Notes under the pieces: generated by a model
Told to the model about the DNA's origin: nothing
The model's input: the letters and a program-made list of their open reading frames with translations, nothing else
The model's database searches: none
Origin: Acidobacteriota bacterium
GTDB taxonomy: Bacteria > Actinomycetota > Acidimicrobiia > Acidimicrobiales > Acidimicrobilacustridaceae
NCBI GenBank assembly: GCA_018969405.1
Contig: JAGWYK010000003.1
Coordinates: 56,001 to 103,666 of the forward strand
DNA length: 47,666 bases
Reading direction: 5' to 3'
Position numbers and translations under genes: made by a program
In this document: piece by piece, positions 43,446 through 47,666 of the stretch
Position numbering within the stretch: position 1 is the first letter of the stretch
How the letters are laid out: the number at the start of each line of letters is the position of its first letter

Positions 43446-45595
43446 GCGACTCCACCACCTCACCCGCAACCGCCAAGGCCCGGGTCAGCCGCCGGGCCTT
43501 CCTCGGCGGCTCGGCGACCATCGTCGCCCTGTTCGCCCTCGATGCCGCGCCGGTGACCGCGATGGCCCGGGCGCTCGCCGCCTCCGCGCCGACCGATGGC
43601 GGGATCATCAACGGCTGGATCCAGATCAACGCCGACAACTCCGTGACCGTCGCCTTCGGTGGAGCCGAGATGGGACAGGGCATCCTCACGGGTCTGGCGC
43701 AGGCCGCAGCCGAGGAACTCATGGTGGCCTGGTCGCAGGTGCGCACCCAGGCGGCGCCGACGGCACAGGCCTACATCACCGGTGGCAGCTACGGGATCCG
43801 GGCGAACTTCCAGAAGATGCGGGTGGCCGGGGCTCAGGCCCGTGAAGTGCTGGTGGCTGCCGCCGCTGCGATCTGGGGGATCGCTCCGTCGGCCTGCGCC
43901 GTCGCCGACGGTGTGATCACCAACCCGACCACGGGGGCGACGCTCACCTACGCGCAGCTGGCCAAGGATGCTGCCACTCGCACGCCCTCGGCCACGCCGA
44001 CCCTCACCGCCGCGGGAGCGTTCCGTCTCGTGGGTCGCACCATGCCGCGTCTGGACCTGCCCAGCAAGGTCGACGGTTCGGCGGTGTTCGGGATCGATGT
44101 CCGGCTGCCGGGCATGGTCCATGCCGCGGTCCGCAACTGCCCGACCATCGGTGGAACGCTCGCCCGGACCCCGGCGACCCCGAGCGGGGCCATCGCGGTC
44201 GTGCCCCTCGGTGACGCTGTGGCGGTGGTGGCCTCGAACACCTGGGCGGCCTTCCGAGCCGCCGAGAAGCTGTCGGTGTCCTGGACCACCCCCACGACCG
44301 CCTCGCAACTCAGCAGCGCGCTGATCACCTCCCAGGCGCAGACCCTCATGGTCTCCGGCACCCCGGGATCGCCGGCGGCCGAACAGATCGGTGATGCCGC
44401 ATCGGCCTACTCCTCGGCGGCCACCCGGATCGAGGCCACCTATCAACTCCCGTACCTGCCGCATGTGTGCATGGAGGTCCTCAACTGCACCGCCAGCGTG
44501 ACCTCCACCTCCTGCGAGGTCTGGGTGCCGACCCAGGCGGCGAACTGGGTGCAGGCCACGGCGATGGCCGTGACCGGGCTTCCCGCCTCCGCCATCACCG
44601 TGCACCCGACGCTGCTCGGCGGTGGGCTCGGCCGCAAGATCGAACAGGACTACGTGAAGCAGGCACTGATGGTTGCCAAGGCGATCGGACGACCGGTCAA
44701 GCTGACCTGGCGGCGCGAGGAGGACCTCAGCCACGACCAGTACCGACCGATGGGACTCGTGCGGGTGCGGCTCGGTGCCGACGGGTCCGGCGCGCTGCGT
44801 TCGCTCGCCGTGCGCACGGTCGCTCCCTCTCCGCTGTTCCAGCGGGGATGGATGGCGCCGACCGGCAACGACAACGTCGAGGGAGCTGAGGGTCTGCCCT
44901 ATGCGATCCCGAACCGCCTCGTCGAGTACGTGCGGCATCCGGCGCCGGTCCCGGTGGGGTTCTGGCGCTCGGTGGGCAACTCCATCAACTGCTTCGCCGT
45001 CGAGTCCGCGATCGACGAGATGGCCTCCGCGCTGCGCATCGACCCGCTGACCTTCCGTCGCTCGATGCTCGCTGGCGATGCCCGTACCCTCGCCGTGCTC
45101 GACCGGGCGGCGACCGATCTCGGGTGGAGCAGTCCTGCGCCGGCCGGGATGGGACGAGGCCTGGCCATCTCGAACGGTTTCGGCAGCATCGTCGCGCTCG
45201 CCGTGGAGGTGTCACAGCCCTCACCGGGCGTGATGCGGGTCAACCGTGTCGCTGCGGCGGTGGACTGTGGCTACGCCGTCAATCCCGGTCAGGTCGAATC
45301 GCAGCTCGAGGGCGGCATCATCCAGGGCATCGGTTCGGCGATGTGGGGACAGACGACCTTCAGCAGAGGGGTTGCGAGCAGCCGGAACTTCTCCAACACC
45401 CGCATGCTGCTGATGCGCGAGACCCCGGCCATCACGGTGTCGATCCTCCAGAGCGGCATGGACAAGCTCGGCGGCATCGGCGAGGTCGGCGTCCCGCCCG
45501 CCGCGCCGGCGCTGGCCAACGCCTGGTTCCGGCTCACGGGCAACCGCCTGCGCACCCTGCCGTTCTTCCCCGGCGCCAACCGCATGGACGACTGA
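43442..45595 (+). CDS. iorB: Molybdopterin-binding subunit, isoquinoline 1-oxidoreductase type, Tat-exported
   Basis: A 717-residue molybdenum hydroxylase large subunit. A Tat signal with RR at residues 17-18 (SRRAFLGG) and a hydrophobic stretch lie at the N-terminus, so the folded complex is exported. The catalytic body includes FGGAEMGQGILTGL, HPTLLGGGLGRKIEQDYVKQA and GGIGEVGVPPAAPALANA. The electron-transfer subunit IorA presumably hitchhikes through the same pathway. Substrate could be an N-heterocycle or aldehyde. No XdhC/CoxI maturation gene nor cytochrome c partner lies nearby. The start overlaps iorA by 4 nt. Confidence 0.92.
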   Translation: MSDSTTSPATAKARVSRRAFLGGSATIVALFALDAAPVTAMARALAASAPTDGGIINGWIQINADNSVTVAFGGAEMGQGILTGLAQAAAEELMVAWSQVRTQAAPTAQAYITGGSYGIRANFQKMRVAGAQAREVLVAAAAAIWGIAPSACAVADGVITNPTTGATLTYAQLAKDAATRTPSATPTLTAAGAFRLVGRTMPRLDLPSKVDGSAVFGIDVRLPGMVHAAVRNCPTIGGTLARTPATPSGAIAVVPLGDAVAVVASNTWAAFRAAEKLSVSWTTPTTASQLSSALITSQAQTLMVSGTPGSPAAEQIGDAASAYSSAATRIEATYQLPYLPHVCMEVLNCTASVTSTSCEVWVPTQAANWVQATAMAVTGLPASAITVHPTLLGGGLGRKIEQDYVKQALMVAKAIGRPVKLTWRREEDLSHDQYRPMGLVRVRLGADGSGALRSLAVRTVAPSPLFQRGWMAPTGNDNVEGAEGLPYAIPNRLVEYVRHPAPVPVGFWRSVGNSINCFAVESAIDEMASALRIDPLTFRRSMLAGDARTLAVLDRAATDLGWSSPAPAGMGRGLAISNGFGSIVALAVEVSQPSPGVMRVNRVAAAVDCGYAVNPGQVESQLEGGIIQGIGSAMWGQTTFSRGVASSRNFSNTRMLLMRETPAITVSILQSGMDKLGGIGEVGVPPAAPALANAWFRLTGNRLRTLPFFPGANRMDD

Positions 45596-45630
45596 GTCCC
45601 GCCGCTCGCCGTTCGCAGCCTCCGGGCGAC

Positions 45631-46632
45631 TCAGCTCGAGTGCTGGGCTCGGAACGTGGCACGGATGTAGGTGATGGCGGCGGTGATCAGGCAGGAGGCC
45701 ACGGCGATCAGGCACCAGAAGAATCCGACGTAGTCGAGCACGGTGCCCACGCCGGGCACTCCCGGCATGGTGTTGCGCACGGCGGGAAGGGCGAAGAGCA
45801 TGGCGCCCAGCCACACGAACATCGAGAACTCGAGCGGCTTACCGGTGATGAGCGTGGTGTAGGTCATGGCCACGGCGATGCAGGCGAGGGCGATCATGAC
45901 GACGAGTTCGAACAGCGCGAAGGCCCGCATGGCACCGCCCCGGCGAGCGTCGATCGAGACGCTGATGGATCCGTCCTCCCAGGCGTCGCCGGGCTTCGAA
46001 CTGATGGCCCAGTCGTGCTGTTTGGCATCCACCGCCAGACGCATCGGCACAGCCTCATCGGCCTTCACGGTTCCGGACCCGGCGGTGCTCGGCACGACCT
46101 TGGTGAGACGCACCTGGAGCTTGCTCGAATAGGTGTCGAAGGGGTACTGGCTGAGGTCACCTTCGAGGTCGAGCACCAGTTGCACCGGTGGCGGGATCTC
46201 GCCGCCGGTGAGGTTGATGCTGCCGCCCACATAGCCATCCGCGTCGAGGTTGATCGTCTGACGCAGCGAACCGTCGGGGTTGGCGTACGAACCGCGGGGG
46301 ATGACGGTGAGACGGACCTGCTGGGTGCCGGCCACCGGTTGGACCTCGAGCACCCGGGCGTTGACCAGGATGTAGTCGCTGGTGTCGGCCGCCGCGATGC
46401 CGTCATAGGTGTGCACCACGGAGCCCTTCGTCGCCGTGCGACTCCGGGAGACGAATGTCCCGATCTGTCCGAGCACGATGATCACGAGGGCGGCGAGGAT
46501 GAGGCGCCGTCCGAGGCGACGGCGACCGGCCACCGCCGCGGTCGATTCCGGGGAGTCCTCGGGGGTCTCGTCCGGTCCGGTGATCTCTTCGGTCTCCTCC
46601 GCCGGAGCGGAGGATGAGGACTGACTGCTCAC
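45631..46632 (-). CDS. DUF4436 membrane protein
   Basis: A 333-residue membrane protein. An acidic cytoplasmic N-terminus (about 40 residues, rich in Ser and Glu) precedes TM1 (about 44-62). A 170-residue outer domain follows, with PRGSYANPDGSLRQ and FDTYSSKLQVRL. Three TM helices close the protein. The arrangement is that of DUF4436, found mostly in actinobacteria. Function unknown. GTG start. Confidence 0.85.
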   Translation of the reverse strand: MSSQSSSSAPAEETEEITGPDETPEDSPESTAAVAGRRRLGRRLILAALVIIVLGQIGTFVSRSRTATKGSVVHTYDGIAAADTSDYILVNARVLEVQPVAGTQQVRLTVIPRGSYANPDGSLRQTINLDADGYVGGSINLTGGEIPPPVQLVLDLEGDLSQYPFDTYSSKLQVRLTKVVPSTAGSGTVKADEAVPMRLAVDAKQHDWAISSKPGDAWEDGSISVSIDARRGGAMRAFALFELVVMIALACIAVAMTYTTLITGKPLEFSMFVWLGAMLFALPAVRNTMPGVPGVGTVLDYVGFFWCLIAVASCLITAAITYIRATFRAQHSS

Positions 46633-46690
46633 CGTTCATTCATACCACGCAGCTCTCGGATCGATGGCCGGGTGCCGGCCGACCCGGAGG

Positions 46691-46696
46691 TACCGT
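46691..46696 (+). promoter_or_regulatory. Probable -10 box of the VOC gene
   Basis: TACCGT lies 23 nt before the ATG at 46720. A GGGGGAGGGG stretch between the two supplies a ribosome-binding site. Confidence 0.35.
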
Positions 46697-46719
46697 GTCG
46701 CCACAGGGGGAGGGGATCG

Positions 46720-47157
46720 ATGAGGATCGAACCGCATCACGTCGGTATCTGTGTCTCCGATCTGGAGGCGTCACTGCGGTTCTGGCGCGATGGACTCGGG
46801 TTCGAGGCCACCACGACGCCAGCGGTCGGATCGGAGTGGTCCGACGCGCTCGAGATCGGCGGCGAGATCGAGTTCACCGCCACGTTCCTGCGCAAGGACG
46901 GCTTCGAGTTCGAGCTGCTGCATTATCGCCATCCCGAGCCGATCGGCAGCCCCTCGGCCACTCGTCGGCAGCGCGGCTTCACCCACCTCGCGGTCACCGT
47001 CGACGATCTCGACGCGGCCATCGATCACCTCGTCGCCCATGGCGGTTCGGTGGTCGACGGAACCCGCACCCGGATCGGCGAGGGAGCCTGGGCGACGGAG
47101 CTGGTGTTCCTCGCCGATCCCGATGGCGTGCGGGTCGAACTCATGAAGTTCGGTTGA
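46720..47157 (+). CDS. VOC/glyoxalase-family protein
   Basis: A 145-residue protein with two beta-alpha-beta-beta-beta modules of the vicinal oxygen chelate superfamily. Module 1 starts HHVGICVSDLEASLRFWRDGLGF. Module 2 includes GFTHLAVTVDDLDAAIDHLVAHG and ends FLADPDGVRVELMKF. Potential metal ligands are the His at residue 6 or 7, Glu (FELL), His (THLAV) and the terminal Glu. Substrate (methylglyoxal, epoxide, methylmalonyl-CoA or other) is not predictable. ATG 46720 gives the typical length. Confidence 0.9.
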   Translation: MRIEPHHVGICVSDLEASLRFWRDGLGFEATTTPAVGSEWSDALEIGGEIEFTATFLRKDGFEFELLHYRHPEPIGSPSATRRQRGFTHLAVTVDDLDAAIDHLVAHGGSVVDGTRTRIGEGAWATELVFLADPDGVRVELMKFG

Positions 47158-47178
47158 GCGGCGATCCAGCGAGCACGG

Positions 47179-47666
47179 TCAGGGTGAGGTGACGACCAGA
47201 TCGTCGAAGGTGAACTCGGCGTTGTCCCCACGGATCCCGATGCCACCGGAAGGGATCGGTGGCCCACCCACCCCGATGTCGATCGCCGAGAGCACCGGTG
47301 TCCCATCGACCCAGAGGCCGATGGTCACCGACCCGTTGCTGGTGGTGCGGATGGTGGCGCGGAGGTCGTGGAACGACCCGGCGACGAACGAGTCGGTCCC
47401 GGAGGCGAGTGTGTAGTAGGTCCCCCCGTTGCTGGTTCCGCCGGGGACCTTCTTCTTGATCGCCGTGGAGCCGTCGCGTCGGTCGAAACTGACGCTGTAC
47501 AGCGAGGTCTCGTCCACGTAGCGGAGGAAGAGGTGCTCACCGTCCCAGGCGGTGGCCGGGGTCGACGGTGTGGTCACGAAGCTGTCATGGCGCAGGCGGA
47601 GCGACACGGTGACATCGGTGAGGTCCCGCCGCCGGGTGATGGCCCGGAGGATCGCCGAGTCGGTCC
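47179..47666 (-). CDS. Beta-sandwich (concanavalin A-like) protein, 5'-partial
   Basis: The frame runs open to the right edge, so the N-terminus lies outside; 162 residues are visible. The sequence is beta-rich and looks like a LamG/ConA-like jelly-roll domain: FLRYVDETSLYSVSFDRRDG, SFHDLRATIRTTSNGSVTIGLWVDG, then GGIGIRGDNAEFTFDDLVVTSP, typical of the last strands of laminin-G/DUF1080-like domains in secreted glycan-binding or surface proteins. A GTG at 47607 is an internal methionine-equivalent, not necessarily the start. Confidence 0.6.
   Translation of the reverse strand, partial: TDSAILRAITRRRDLTDVTVSLRLRHDSFVTTPSTPATAWDGEHLFLRYVDETSLYSVSFDRRDGSTAIKKKVPGGTSNGGTYYTLASGTDSFVAGSFHDLRATIRTTSNGSVTIGLWVDGTPVLSAIDIGVGGPPIPSGGIGIRGDNAEFTFDDLVVTSP

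Overview
The window is a contiguous, gene-dense, very GC-rich chromosomal segment of an actinobacterium. The strongest evidence is gene order. tlyA, nadK, recN, pyrG, a Nudix ADP-ribose pyrophosphatase gene and xerD follow each other as in mycobacteria and corynebacteria, with a TPR gene and an HAD phosphatase gene upstream. Several enzyme families that depend on actinobacterial cofactors support this: an NDMA-dependent alcohol dehydrogenase (mycofactocin), a deazaflavin (F420) nitroreductase, a luciferase-like oxidoreductase and a mycothiol-type DinB protein. The mixture of informational genes with lipid and xenobiotic catabolism, the class I aldolase and the lack of steA/steB fit Acidimicrobiia better than Mycobacteriales. 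That placement is inference.

Region 1 (about 1-14,630) is housekeeping. It holds a TPR protein with a long Arg/Ser/Gly-rich disordered N-terminus (cut by the left edge), class I fructose-bisphosphate aldolase, an agmatinase-family ureohydrolase, a DUF1015 protein, HAD phosphatase, TlyA, NAD kinase, RecN, CTP synthase, Nudix hydrolase, XerD, a mini DksA-type zinc-finger protein, an HD-domain protein, and FtsE-FtsX. Most genes from the HAD phosphatase to FtsX are tightly spaced on the + strand.

Region 2 (about 14,700-23,130) holds beta-carbonic anhydrase, a Rieske protein, a Bax-inhibitor-1-like membrane protein, small unknowns, a SnoaL-like protein coupled to the mycofactocin-type alcohol dehydrogenase, a divergent nitronate monooxygenase-cytochrome P450 pair, and a divergent yceI/marR pair with two clear palindromic operators.

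Region 3 (about 23,130-40,550) is catabolic and accessory. It holds a formylglycine-type sulfatase, a HupE/UreJ-like membrane protein, a DUF4232 lipoprotein, an acyl-CoA ligase followed by two uncharacterised genes, an exonuclease/endonuclease/phosphatase-family protein coupled to a membrane protein, an SDR, an amidohydrolase preceded by two tandem palindromes, a DoxX-like protein, two cysteine-cluster proteins, F420-type enzymes, an acyltransferase-SGNH fusion, two DinB-like proteins and a nitroreductase.

Region 4 (about 40,580-47,666) holds a sphingosine-1-phosphate-lyase-like PLP enzyme, a 2-oxoglutarate/Fe(II) oxygenase, a Tat-exported molybdenum hydroxylase pair (IorA/IorB type), a DUF4436 membrane protein, a VOC protein, and a beta-sandwich protein cut by the right edge.

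I saw no tRNA, rRNA, CRISPR array, insertion sequence, prophage or recognisable defence system, and no gap longer than 300 bases between genes. Many genes have a TANNNT-like box exactly 6-7 nt before the start codon, which suggests widespread leaderless transcripts. Convergent gene pairs are often separated by strong GC hairpins without U-tracts. The most promising leads for something undescribed are the acyl-CoA ligase operon with two unknown genes (26,887-29,994), the sphingosine-phosphate-lyase-like gene, the Arg/Ser/Gly-rich TPR protein, and the palindromic operators whose regulators are not encoded nearby (32,253-32,286 and 26,784-26,795).
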